From Sedimenticola sp. (GTDB taxonomy: Bacteria > Pseudomonadota > Gammaproteobacteria > Chromatiales > Chromatiaceae), in the NCBI GenBank assembly GCA_011051655.1, contig DRKS01000096.1, positions 1-40,384 of the forward strand: 40,384 nucleotides of DNA, read 5' to 3'. The position numbers were made by a program, and so were the translations under genes. Shown piece by piece: positions 7,597 to 15,510 of this stretch. Positions within the stretch are counted from its first letter, which is position 1, and every line of letters begins with the position of its first letter. The notes below the pieces were generated by a model, which was given only the letters and a program-made list of their open reading frames with translations, did not search any database and was not told the DNA's origin.

Positions 7597-8496
7597 GTGA
7601 CCAGAAAAAACAGTATTTCCGCCTTGTCGGTATTTTTGATCTTTCTCATCGCCGGGTATCCTGTTCAGGCGTTCAGCACCGAAAAATACAGCGCCAAAGA
7701 ATGGGGCGTCATCATCAATCTGTCGGGCAGGCAGAGAATGTTGACCCAGAAGATGAGCAAGGAATTGCTGTTGATGGCGGCCGGAGAACATATCCGCGCC
7801 ATAGACGTCCAGGATAACTATCGCGAATTATTGAAAAGCTCCGCCCTGTTCGATCACATCCTGGACGGCCTTCTGCAAGGAGATGCGGAACTGGGGCTGC
7901 GCCCGGCAAAGGGCGCGGATGTAAGAGCGAGACTGAAAGCCATCAAGGACATGTGGATACAGTTCAGGCCCAGCATCGATATCGCGCTTACATCCGAAGG
8001 CAACGTGGACTACTTCAAGGTGGCGTCCCAATCCCTGCCGTTGCTGAATGAAGTCAACAAGGCCGTGAAGCTGTTCGAGAAAAAGGCCATGCGGGAGTCC
8101 GGCAAGAAAGTGAGCACGGTAATCAACTATGCCGGCAGGCAGAGGATGTTGATACAGAAAATGGCAAAGGAGATGCTGCTGGTCTATCTGAAACACGAAA
8201 ACCGCGAGAACCTTTTTCGTTCCATGTGGATGTTCGAGGAAACCATGAGGGCGCTGATGGATGGAGACAGCATAACCACCATCGACGGCAAAAAGGTAAG
8301 GCTTCCCCAAACCCGGGACAAGGCCATTCTGGCCCAGTTGGCCAAGGTCAGGGATATGTGGCAATCGTTCAGGTCGCTTCTTAACGATGAAATCAATGAA
8401 GAGAATATCATCAAGATGTCGGCCATGAACATGAAGCTGTTGAGAGAGATGGATATCGTTGTGAAGATGTACGAAGTCAACCAGGATTCGCTCTGA
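7597..8496 (+). CDS. Secreted protein with two PilJ-type sensory domains
   Basis: The 299-residue protein starts at GTG, five bases after a run of purines (GAGGGGGG). A signal peptide covers about residues 1-25 (ending VQA). The rest is two repeats of the type IV pili methyl-accepting chemotaxis transducer N-terminal (PilJ/NarX-like) domain. They are centred on NLSGRQRMLTQKM (41-53) and NYAGRQRMLIQKM (177-189) and span about 38-165 and 174-296. In NarX and PilJ this helical module is the periplasmic ligand-sensing part of a membrane receptor. Here there is no membrane anchor and no signalling domain, so it may be a periplasmic binding or accessory protein. It is divergent from the MacAB-like exporter and overlaps the next gene tail to tail by 20 bases. 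Confidence 0.82.
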   Translation: MTRKNSISALSVFLIFLIAGYPVQAFSTEKYSAKEWGVIINLSGRQRMLTQKMSKELLLMAAGEHIRAIDVQDNYRELLKSSALFDHILDGLLQGDAELGLRPAKGADVRARLKAIKDMWIQFRPSIDIALTSEGNVDYFKVASQSLPLLNEVNKAVKLFEKKAMRESGKKVSTVINYAGRQRMLIQKMAKEMLLVYLKHENRENLFRSMWMFEETMRALMDGDSITTIDGKKVRLPQTRDKAILAQLAKVRDMWQSFRSLLNDEINEENIIKMSAMNMKLLREMDIVVKMYEVNQDSL

Positions 8497-10093
8497 GGAC
8501 AAGGCGCTGTTTGATTTCCCCCACATCCGGTATGTGATCGGGCGTGATGGCGAGGGCGACTTTCCGTTCTGATCCGGTCAACGCCTCCTGACTGGCGAGC
8601 TGGGCCGCCAGCACCTCCGGATTGGCCTCCGACGGATCCGCGCCTTCGGCCAGGCGCCGGTCTATGCGTGCGCGCAGCAGTTCCTCCGGGGCCTGAAAAT
8701 CGAGAATGAGAAAGGGGACGCCCAGCCGCCCGGCGAGATCCCGGAACGCCCGGCGCCGGGCCTGCTTCAGGAAGGTGGCGTCTACTATGGCGGTATGGCC
8801 CGCCTCGATGATCGTTTCCGCCAGTTGTTTCAAGCGCTCGTAGGTTTCATCCGAGGCCCGTGGACTGTACAGGCCCCGGCAGAGCCCCGAGCGGGTGCGG
8901 GCCCTGGCGGGCAGGCCGGCCAGGCGCTTGCGCTCCACGTCGGAGCGTATCTGGACGGCGGACAGGCCGCCGAGCAGTGGGGCCGTGACGGTGCTCTTGC
9001 CGGAACCGGAGAGGCCGTGGTTGATGATGAGCGCCGGTCGCGGCGTCCGGGTATAGCCTTCCGCCTGGGTGACGTAGGCCCGGTAGTCGGCGAGCACCGC
9101 CTCTTTTTGCGCCGGTGTCAGGGCCGGCTGTCCCAGGCGGATGATGCTCACCTTGGCCCGCACCATGGCCCGGTAGGCCTGGTAGAAACGCAGTAGCGCA
9201 AGCCCCTCATAGTCGCCGGTGCAGTCGAGGTAGCGGCTCAGAAACAGCCAGGCCAGGTCGGGCCGTCCCTTCTCCTCCAGGTCCATGGTCAGAAAGGCGA
9301 TCTCGCTGACGGTATCGATCCAGCGCAGGCCGGGGGCGAACTCGATGCCGTCGAAAATCAGGATCTTGCCGTCCACCAGGGCGATGTTGCCCAGGTGCAT
9401 GTCGCCATGGCATTCCCGGATAAAGCCACCGCCGAGGCGTTTGGCAAGGGCGTCTTGCAGCGCCTTGTGGCGGTCCCGGGTCCAGGCCTCCAGCCGGGCG
9501 AGCCGCGCCAGTTCCTCCGCATCATCGAGCAGACTGTCGATTTGCCTGAAATTCTCCAACATGGGGGCAAGGACGGCGGTGGGGGTGCCATAGCCCTCAG
9601 CGGGGCCGGCCACCGCAATGCGCTGGTGAAAATCCGCCACTATCCGTGCGATCTCCTCCATCCTCTCTGGCGACAACAGCCCGGGGTGACGGGAAAGCAG
9701 GGCGTCCGGCGGGAACCTGCGCATCTTCACGGCGTAATCGATGACGGGACCCTCGCCGTCCATGTGCGGCTGCTTTGCCGTGCCGGTGACGGGCGTCACG
9801 CCCAGATAGATATGGGGTGCGAGACGGCCATTGAGGCGGATCTCTTCCTCGCAGAAGTGCTTGCGCCGCTCCAGGGTGGAGAAGTCCAGAAAGCCAAGAT
9901 CGAGGGGTTTTTTGATCTTGTAGGCGAAGTCCCCGGCCAGCAGAACCGTGGAGATGTGGGTCTCGATGGGCTGGATTTCCCCCACCGGCTCAGGCCAGGC
10001 CTCCGGCCGCAGCAGGCCGTGAATCAATTCGGCATGGAAATCGGTGTCATCGGCCATTTGTTCGGACTGAAAGGGGACATGTTCCGGCGTCAT
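8477..10093 (-). CDS. APH-like kinase / AAA ATPase fusion protein
   Basis: The protein has 538 residues when started at the ATG at 10093. The N-terminal half is an aminoglycoside phosphotransferase-like kinase domain (COG2187-like), with the catalytic loop HGDMHLGN (229-236) and metal site FDGIE (247-251). The C-terminal half is a zeta-toxin/Cmk-like P-loop kinase domain (COG0645-like) with Walker A GLSGSGKST (360-368) and RSDVERKR (383-390). Such bifunctional proteins are widespread but their substrates are unknown; nothing here points to drug resistance. Longer in-frame starts exist upstream (to 10276), but they overlap the cytochrome b gene region and extend beyond the family's usual length; ATG 10057 is also possible. 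The last 20 bases overlap the convergent PilJ-domain gene. Confidence 0.85.
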   Translation of the reverse strand: MTPEHVPFQSEQMADDTDFHAELIHGLLRPEAWPEPVGEIQPIETHISTVLLAGDFAYKIKKPLDLGFLDFSTLERRKHFCEEEIRLNGRLAPHIYLGVTPVTGTAKQPHMDGEGPVIDYAVKMRRFPPDALLSRHPGLLSPERMEEIARIVADFHQRIAVAGPAEGYGTPTAVLAPMLENFRQIDSLLDDAEELARLARLEAWTRDRHKALQDALAKRLGGGFIRECHGDMHLGNIALVDGKILIFDGIEFAPGLRWIDTVSEIAFLTMDLEEKGRPDLAWLFLSRYLDCTGDYEGLALLRFYQAYRAMVRAKVSIIRLGQPALTPAQKEAVLADYRAYVTQAEGYTRTPRPALIINHGLSGSGKSTVTAPLLGGLSAVQIRSDVERKRLAGLPARARTRSGLCRGLYSPRASDETYERLKQLAETIIEAGHTAIVDATFLKQARRRAFRDLAGRLGVPFLILDFQAPEELLRARIDRRLAEGADPSEANPEVLAAQLASQEALTGSERKVALAITPDHIPDVGEIKQRLVLRANPG

Positions 10094-10196
10094 CTTACCC
10101 GACGGCGGCCCCATGCCGGTAGCGGCCGTTTTCAGCTTTGTTTCAGGTTGGCTGATTAGACTGACCTTCATGCACGGCAACCATGAGGATGAAATC

Positions 10197-10760
10197 GTGA
10201 ACGATTCAACACAGGTAAAGGTTTGGGACCCCCTGGTCCGGATATTCCACTGGAGTCTGGTGACGGCGTTCGCCATCGCCTATGCCACCGAGGACGACCT
10301 GATGACGATCCACGTCTATGCGGGCTATACCGTCATGGGACTGTTGGCGTTCCGGCTGATATGGGGGTTCGTCGGGCCCCGCTACGCCCGGTTCTCGGAT
10401 TTCGTGCGTTCTCCGCGGGAGGCCATCTCCTATCTCAAGGACATGGCCGCACTGCGGCCGAAGCGCTACCTGGGGCACAACCCGGCGGGCGGAGCCATGA
10501 TCGTGGCCCTGCTGGTGAGCCTGCTCCTGACCACCCTCACCGGCCTGGCCGCCTATGGCATCGAAGGCAGCGGGCCCCTGGCCGCCTGGCTGTCCGGCAC
10601 CGGGGAATCCGCCGAGGATCTGCTGGAGGAGGTGCACGAATTCTTCGCCAATTTCACCCTGTTGTTGGTGTTCTTCCACGTGAGCGGCGTCATCCTGGGC
10701 GGAATCATGCATGGTGAAAACCTGGTGCGCGCCATGTTCACCGGCACCAAGCAGGCCTGA
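10197..10760 (+). CDS. Cytochrome b561-like di-haem membrane protein
   Basis: The 187-residue protein belongs to the b-type cytochrome family of Ni/Fe-hydrogenases and b561-like proteins. It has four membrane helices. The candidate haem ligands are H18 (RIFHWS), H39 (MTIHVYAGY), H147 (EEVHEFF) and H161 (FFHVSG). It should carry electrons between the quinone pool and periplasmic cytochromes. I chose the GTG at 10197 because GAGG sits 8 bases upstream and VKVWDPLVRIFHW is the usual N-terminus; an in-frame ATG at 10170 would add nine polar residues. It opens the SHP/DHC-type cytochrome cluster, and the next gene repeats this domain. Confidence 0.88.
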   Translation: MNDSTQVKVWDPLVRIFHWSLVTAFAIAYATEDDLMTIHVYAGYTVMGLLAFRLIWGFVGPRYARFSDFVRSPREAISYLKDMAALRPKRYLGHNPAGGAMIVALLVSLLLTTLTGLAAYGIEGSGPLAAWLSGTGESAEDLLEEVHEFFANFTLLLVFFHVSGVILGGIMHGENLVRAMFTGTKQA

Positions 10761-10774
10761 GGAGGCCGTTGGTC

Positions 10775-12007
10775 ATGCCGATCCGGACGGAAGAAACCGG
10801 CGCACGGGGCGAGGTGCGGCTAAGGGTGTGGAATCTCCCCCTGAGGCTGTTCCACTGGGGCCTTGCCGCCAGCTTCGTCACCGCATGGCTGACCCTCGAC
10901 GACCGCTACAGGGATATCCATGTCTTTGCGGGTTATGTGATGGCCGGGCTGCTGTTGTTCCGTCTGCTGTGGGGTGTCATCGGGGGTCCCTATGCCCGTT
11001 TCCGTGATTTCGCCTTCGGCTGGCGCGAGGCCCGGGATTACCTGAAGCTGGTGCTGCAGCGGTGCCCGCCCCGCTTCCTCGGACACAACCCCGCCGGCAG
11101 TTGGGCCATTTATCTCCTGCTGGGCCTGGGGTTGCTGATAGCAATCACCGGCCTGCTCACCCTGGGCGGCGAGGAGAGGCATGGTCCCCTGGCCGGATGG
11201 CTGAGCTTTGCCCAAGGAGAGATGGCCCACAACCTGCACGAGCTGCTGGCCTGGTCCATGTTGGGGCTGGTGGCCGTTCATATCGCCGGCGTGGTGGTGG
11301 AGAGCCTGCTGCATCGGGAGAACCTGGTCGCCGCCATGCTGACCGGACGCAAGCCATCGAAGCCGGGTATGGTCTCCGCCAGGGCGGGCCGGCCGACCGG
11401 CATCCTCATGTCGGTGGCGATCGCCGCTTTCGGACTCAGTTGGTTCCATGGCTATCTGGTGGAAACGCCGGAGCGGCCCTATCGGCCGTTCAGCGGCATC
11501 GAGCTGCCGGACCAGGCCCTGTGGCGCGAGGAATGCGGGGCCTGCCATCTGGCCTTCCACCCAAGCCTCCTTCCCGCCCGGTCCTGGAGGACCATGATGG
11601 CGGGCCAGTCGTCCCATTTCGGGGAGGATCTTTTCCTGGAGCGCGACAGCGCGGATGAAATCGAAAGGTTCCTTCTGGAGAACGCCGCTGAACAGGCGTT
11701 GACCGAGGCGGCCTGGAAGATAAACCGAAGCATCGCGGCAACGGAGACCCCCCTGCGCATTACCGAAACCCCCTACTGGGTGGACAAGCACAAGGAGATC
11801 CCCGGCCGGGTATGGGAAGACCCGAGAGTCAACGGCAAGGTCAACTGCGCCTCCTGTCACCTGGATGCCGATGCCGGCACCTTCGAGGATGCGGCCATGC
11901 GGATCCCGGTGGACACGGGGGGCGCACTCAAGGGGCTTTGGGAAGCAATGACCTCCCGTTTCAGGCTGGATTCATCTCACGCCGGTATATTTAACCCCAA
12001 GGGCTGA
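10775..12007 (+). CDS. Fusion of cytochrome b561 and diheme cytochrome c
   Basis: The 410-residue protein joins two parts. Residues 1-195 repeat the preceding cytochrome b, with haem ligand candidates H27, H49, H155 and H169. After a further membrane helix (about 209-229) comes a periplasmic DHC-type diheme cytochrome c domain, with c-haem motifs CGACH (254-258) and CASCH (358-362). The C-terminal part aligns with the separate DHC encoded two genes downstream (shared LLPARSW and RIP motifs). A GAGGAGG ribosome site at 10759-10765 fits the ATG at 10775 better than the TTG at 10769. The fusion would pass electrons from membrane b-haems directly to periplasmic c-haems. It needs the Ccm system encoded nearby. 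Confidence 0.88.
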   Translation: MPIRTEETGARGEVRLRVWNLPLRLFHWGLAASFVTAWLTLDDRYRDIHVFAGYVMAGLLLFRLLWGVIGGPYARFRDFAFGWREARDYLKLVLQRCPPRFLGHNPAGSWAIYLLLGLGLLIAITGLLTLGGEERHGPLAGWLSFAQGEMAHNLHELLAWSMLGLVAVHIAGVVVESLLHRENLVAAMLTGRKPSKPGMVSARAGRPTGILMSVAIAAFGLSWFHGYLVETPERPYRPFSGIELPDQALWREECGACHLAFHPSLLPARSWRTMMAGQSSHFGEDLFLERDSADEIERFLLENAAEQALTEAAWKINRSIAATETPLRITETPYWVDKHKEIPGRVWEDPRVNGKVNCASCHLDADAGTFEDAAMRIPVDTGGALKGLWEAMTSRFRLDSSHAGIFNPKG

Positions 12008-12039
12008 GGCCTTCTTTAACGGATAAAAGCGAGGTGAGT

Positions 12040-12441
12040 ATGAATACAAAACCGATTGGCATTGCCGCACTGTTGTTTGCACTACCGTTTTACGCCCAGG
12101 CGGATGCGGTGTCGGAGCTGGAGGCGCAATACCGGGCCAAGGGCGCCGGACCCTTCAGCGCGGCCGCCGGCGAGGCGTTGTGGAACAAGGGCTTTATAGA
12201 CGCCAAGAGCGGCAAAGAGCGCAAGTGCACCCTCTGTCATACCACTGATCTGACCAGGCCCGGCAAGCATGTGCGCACCGGCAAGGTCATCGAGCCCATG
12301 GCGCCGTCGGTGAACCCAAAACGGTTTACCACGGTGAAAAAGATCAAGAAGTGGTTCGTCCGCAATTGCAAGTGGACGCTGGGACGCGAATGCACGGCCC
12401 AGGAAAAAGGTGATGTGCTCGCCTTTCTCAAGAATCTTTAA
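12040..12441 (+). CDS. SHP-like monoheme cytochrome c (DUF1924)
   Basis: The 133-residue protein has a signal peptide (about 1-22, ending AQA) and one c-haem site CTLCH (63-67). Length, position and the C-terminal pattern fit the DUF1924 / sphaeroides haem protein (SHP) group, whose high-spin haem binds oxygen or nitric oxide when reduced. In SHP an asparagine is the sixth ligand; N109, just before C110, and N92 are candidates here. C110 and C118 could form a disulfide. The start is the ATG at 12040, preceded by GAGGTGA; a GTG at 12034 lies within that ribosome site. It sits between the b-DHC fusion and DHC genes, the known SHP neighbourhood. Confidence 0.82.
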   Translation: MNTKPIGIAALLFALPFYAQADAVSELEAQYRAKGAGPFSAAAGEALWNKGFIDAKSGKERKCTLCHTTDLTRPGKHVRTGKVIEPMAPSVNPKRFTTVKKIKKWFVRNCKWTLGRECTAQEKGDVLAFLKNL

Positions 12442-12468
12442 GCGAACGAATCATTAGAGGTGGATATT

Positions 12469-13047
12469 ATGAAACACAAGACATTAGCCGTATCCCTGTT
12501 GTTACCGGCGCTCATGCTGGCCGCAAGCGGTACAGCCTTCAGCGACGACGATGAGGATGAAAAGGGCGGCTTCCCGGGGCGCTGGTCCGGCGGAGGCAAG
12601 CCCGGCGTGGCGCCGGTGGAAAACCCGCAATACCTGGAAGAGTGCGGCGGCTGCCATTTTCCTTATCAACCCGGCCTCCTGCCCGCGCGGTCATGGACGA
12701 AGCTGATGGCCGGGCTTGAGGATCACTTTGGAGAGAATGCGGAGCTGCCTGCTGACGATGCCAAGGCCATCGAGGGCTACCTGGTGAAAAACGCGGCCGA
12801 CCGCTCCACCTACAAGCGTTCGCAAAAAATCATGAAGTACATGCGGCCCGGTGATGTGCCGCTGCGCATCAGTGAAACCGCTTACTTCCTCAAGGAACAT
12901 GATGAATTGTCCCGCCGGATGGTGCAGGATAACCCGGAGGTGGGATCTTTCAGCAAGTGCGGCGCCTGTCATACCCAGGCGGCCAGGGGTTCTTTCGAAG
13001 AGCGCTCGATCCGGATACCGGGCTTCGGCCGCTGGGAAGACGATTGA
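12469..13047 (+). CDS. Diheme cytochrome c (DHC family)
   Basis: The 192-residue periplasmic cytochrome has a signal peptide (about 1-25) followed by an acidic stretch DDDEDE. Two c-haem sites follow: CGGCH (59-63) and CGACH (164-168). It matches the DHC family, whose members occur next to SHP and can reduce it. It is a paralogue of the C-terminal half of the b-DHC fusion two genes upstream, sharing LLPARSW after haem one and SIRIP after haem two. The ATG at 12469 follows AGAGGTGGA, favouring it over an in-frame GTG at 12460. Likely electron path: quinol, b-haems, DHC, SHP. Confidence 0.88.
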   Translation: MKHKTLAVSLLLPALMLAASGTAFSDDDEDEKGGFPGRWSGGGKPGVAPVENPQYLEECGGCHFPYQPGLLPARSWTKLMAGLEDHFGENAELPADDAKAIEGYLVKNAADRSTYKRSQKIMKYMRPGDVPLRISETAYFLKEHDELSRRMVQDNPEVGSFSKCGACHTQAARGSFEERSIRIPGFGRWEDD

Positions 13048-13074
13048 GGGCAGGCTACAGGGGGCGGCCCCGTC

Positions 13075-13377
13075 ATGCGCAAGACAGCCAAGATCATTAC
13101 GCTTTTTCTAATGCTGTGCGGGGCCGGCCCGGCGCCTGCCGACGAGGACCATCTGCAGGCGCGGGCGCTGGTCGAGGCCGGCGTCATCCTTCCGCTGGAG
13201 CGCATCCTGGATCAGGTGGCGGCGGAGCACCCGGGGCGCGTACTGGAGGTGGAATTCGAACGGGAACAGGGCCGTTATGTCTACGAGATCGAGCTGGTGG
13301 ATGACAGGGGGCGGGTATGGGAGCTGGAGTACGATGCCGAAAATGCTAAGCTCCTGGAAAAAGAAAGGGAGGATTGA
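13075..13377 (+). CDS. Secreted PepSY-domain protein
   Basis: The 100-residue protein has a signal peptide (about 1-22, ending APA). A single PepSY-like domain follows (about 25-95), with the typical ending ...VYEIELVDDRGRVWELEYDA (in part). PepSY proteins are small periplasmic modulators often encoded beside two-component systems and membrane cytochromes. The stop is only three bases before the response regulator start, so the three genes form one transcript. It may act as the periplasmic signal partner of the kinase; that is inference from position. Confidence 0.82.
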   Translation: MRKTAKIITLFLMLCGAGPAPADEDHLQARALVEAGVILPLERILDQVAAEHPGRVLEVEFEREQGRYVYEIELVDDRGRVWELEYDAENAKLLEKERED

Positions 13378-13380
13378 AGC

Positions 13381-14049
13381 ATGCGCCTGCTGTTGGTGGA
13401 GGATGATGCGGCGCTGGCCGGGCACCTGGATGCGGAACTGACCCGCCGGGGCTTCGCCGTGGATCGCGCGGACAATGGCGTCGATGCGGAGTTCATGGGG
13501 GATCTGGAGCCCTATGACGTGGTGATCCTGGATCTGGGCCTGCCCCGGCGGCCGGGGCTGGAGGTGCTGAGAAACTGGCGCCAGAGGGAAAACCGGGTGC
13601 CGGTCATCATTCTGACCGCCCGGGACGCCTGGCACGAGCGGGTGGACGGCTTCAAGGCCGGCGCTGATGACTACCTGGGCAAGCCTTTTCATATTGAGGA
13701 GCTGGTGGTCCGTGTACAGGCCCTTATCCGCCGCAGTCATGACAAGACGGGGCAGGCGTTGCACAGCGCCGGCCTGACCCTGGACGAGGAGCGGCAGCAG
13801 GTGACGCTGCCCGACGGCCGGTCGCTGGATCTGACCGGCACCGAATTCCGGCTGCTGCGCTGCTTCATGCTGCATCCGGGGCGGATTCTCTCCAAGACCC
13901 GGCTCACCGAGCACGTCTACGACCAGGACTTCGACCGGGACAGCAACCTGATCGAGGTCTATGTGCGCCGTCTGCGGGACAAGCTGGGAAGCGGCTACAT
14001 CACCACCAAGCGGGGACAGGGCTACATCTTCGGGGAAGACAAGGCATGA
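13381..14049 (+). CDS. OmpR/PhoB-family response regulator
   Basis: The 222-residue protein has a receiver domain (1-115) and a winged-helix DNA-binding domain (about 125-220). The receiver has the acidic pocket D8/D9, phospho-acceptor D51 (VVILDLGLP), T79 and K101, all intact. The C-terminal domain has the family hallmark [14 protein letters not shown] and ends GQGYIFGE. It should be phosphorylated by the kinase encoded next, whose start codon overlaps its stop (ATGA). The cytochrome genes just upstream are the most likely targets, alone or together with the ccm operon. No direct-repeat binding site was confirmed. Confidence 0.93.
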   Translation: MRLLLVEDDAALAGHLDAELTRRGFAVDRADNGVDAEFMGDLEPYDVVILDLGLPRRPGLEVLRNWRQRENRVPVIILTARDAWHERVDGFKAGADDYLGKPFHIEELVVRVQALIRRSHDKTGQALHSAGLTLDEERQQVTLPDGRSLDLTGTEFRLLRCFMLHPGRILSKTRLTEHVYDQDFDRDSNLIEVYVRRLRDKLGSGYITTKRGQGYIFGEDKA

Positions 14050-15422
14050 ACTCCCTGCAGCGGAGGCTGCAACTGGGCCTGACCCTCAGCCTGATGCTGC
14101 TCATGGCCCTGCTCTGGTGGGGGGGAAGCCTGGCGGTGCGGAAGCTGGGGGAAGACCTGATCGGCTCCCGCCTGGAGCATGATGCGGAAAGCCTGCTGGC
14201 GGCGCTGGAATTCGGCGGCGCGGCGCCGGCCCGGATCCCCGGCAAGCAGGTCAACCCCATCTACAACCGGCCCTTTTCCGGGCACTATTTCGTCATCCGG
14301 TTCGCGGACGGCTCTGCCGAATACTCGCGCTCGCTGTGGGATCAAACCCTGGATGTCCGGCCCCTGCAGCCGGGCGGCGGCGCCCACTGGTATGCCGCCG
14401 GGCCCTCCGGTCAGAAGCTGCTGGTATGGGCCAGGCATTACCGCAAGCAGGGGCACGCCTTTACCCTGGCGGTGGCGGAGGATCTCACCCCGCTGGAGCG
14501 CCACCTGTCCCTGTTCCAGTGGACCTTCGCCGGCATAGCCCTGGCGGTGCTGTTCGTGCTGCTGCTGGTCCAGCAGCGCGTGATCCACGGCTCCTTCCGG
14601 CGCCTGGAATCCGTGCGCGCCGATATCCGGCGCCTGGAGCGGGGCGAAACCGGGACACTGTCGGAAGACGTCCCGGACGAGATCCTGCCTTTGGTGCGGG
14701 AGTTGAACCGGCTGCTGGAGCTGCTGGCCCGGCGCCTGGAGCGCTCGCGCAACGCCCTGGGCAACCTGGCCCATGCCCTCAAGGGCCCCCTCAATCTCCT
14801 GGTGCAATACCTGGACGGCGAGGAGCTGGAGAGCCACCCGGAATTACGCGCCCGGACCCGGACCCAGACGGAGCGCATCCGCCAACTGGTGGAGCGGGAG
14901 CTGAAGCGCGCCCGCCTGGCGGGGGGCGGCAGCCCCGGTCGGCGCTTCGATGCGAGACAGGAGCTGCCCGACCTGGTGGAGGTGCTCAGGCAGGTCCACC
15001 GCAGGGACCGGCTGGACATCCGTTGGGACGTGGCCGACGAGACCCCGGCCTTCGGCGACCGGGAAGATATGCTGGAACTGCTGGGGAATCTGCTGGACAA
15101 CGCCTGCAAGTGGGCGGACGCCAGGGTGCGATGCCGCATCTCCGGCGCCGATACCATCAGGATCACGGTGGAAGACGACGGCCCGGGCCGAACCGAGCAA
15201 GAAATGAACCAGCTTGCCCGGCGCGGCGTCCGCCTGGACGAGACGGTGGAGGGGCACGGGCTTGGCCTGGCCATCGCCAAGGACATCGTGAAACTCTACA
15301 ACGGCGGGATACGCTTCGACCGGTCCGGAGATCTGGGCGGATTGCGGGTCAGCGTGGAGCTGCGCCAAACCTTAGAGCATGGTGCTCTTCTCTTCGCGCC
15401 TGAAGCCGGTCCTGCAAAATAA
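14046..15422 (+). CDS. Sensor histidine kinase of the adjacent two-component system
   Basis: The 458-residue inner-membrane kinase has two membrane helices (about 9-30 and 158-178) flanking a 125-residue periplasmic sensor region. A HAMP-like segment follows. The dimerisation box [10 protein letters not shown] has the phospho-accepting H243. The ATPase domain has N-box [10 protein letters not shown] (348-357), G1 EDDGPG (376-381) and G2 GHGLGLAI (403-410). The arrangement resembles PhoQ-like kinases, where the H-box reads HALKTPL. The ATG overlaps the response regulator stop by ATGA. The stimulus is unknown; redox, nitric oxide or haem status would suit the cytochrome context but cannot be read from sequence. 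Confidence 0.92.
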   Translation: MNSLQRRLQLGLTLSLMLLMALLWWGGSLAVRKLGEDLIGSRLEHDAESLLAALEFGGAAPARIPGKQVNPIYNRPFSGHYFVIRFADGSAEYSRSLWDQTLDVRPLQPGGGAHWYAAGPSGQKLLVWARHYRKQGHAFTLAVAEDLTPLERHLSLFQWTFAGIALAVLFVLLLVQQRVIHGSFRRLESVRADIRRLERGETGTLSEDVPDEILPLVRELNRLLELLARRLERSRNALGNLAHALKGPLNLLVQYLDGEELESHPELRARTRTQTERIRQLVERELKRARLAGGGSPGRRFDARQELPDLVEVLRQVHRRDRLDIRWDVADETPAFGDREDMLELLGNLLDNACKWADARVRCRISGADTIRITVEDDGPGRTEQEMNQLARRGVRLDETVEGHGLGLAIAKDIVKLYNGGIRFDRSGDLGGLRVSVELRQTLEHGALLFAPEAGPAK

Positions 15423-15437
15423 GCTGTAAATTCAGTT

Positions 15438-15464
15438 GGTTGCAGGAGCGGCTTCAGCCGCGAA
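15438..15464. repeat. REP-like palindrome (GGAGCGGCTTCAGCCGCGA type)
   Basis: A perfect palindrome gcggct-tc-agccgc (15448-15461) sits in the motif gttgcaggagcggcttc, between the convergent kinase and ccmI genes. This matches the common gammaproteobacterial REP sequence (GTAGGAGCGGCTTCAGCCGCGAA). Such elements often occupy convergent gaps and may stabilise or end transcripts. I saw only one copy in the window. Confidence 0.65.
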
Positions 15465-15510
15465 TGAATCTCGCACAGGGTTTTTGGCCGCCAGCCTGCT
15501 GTGGCCGCTT

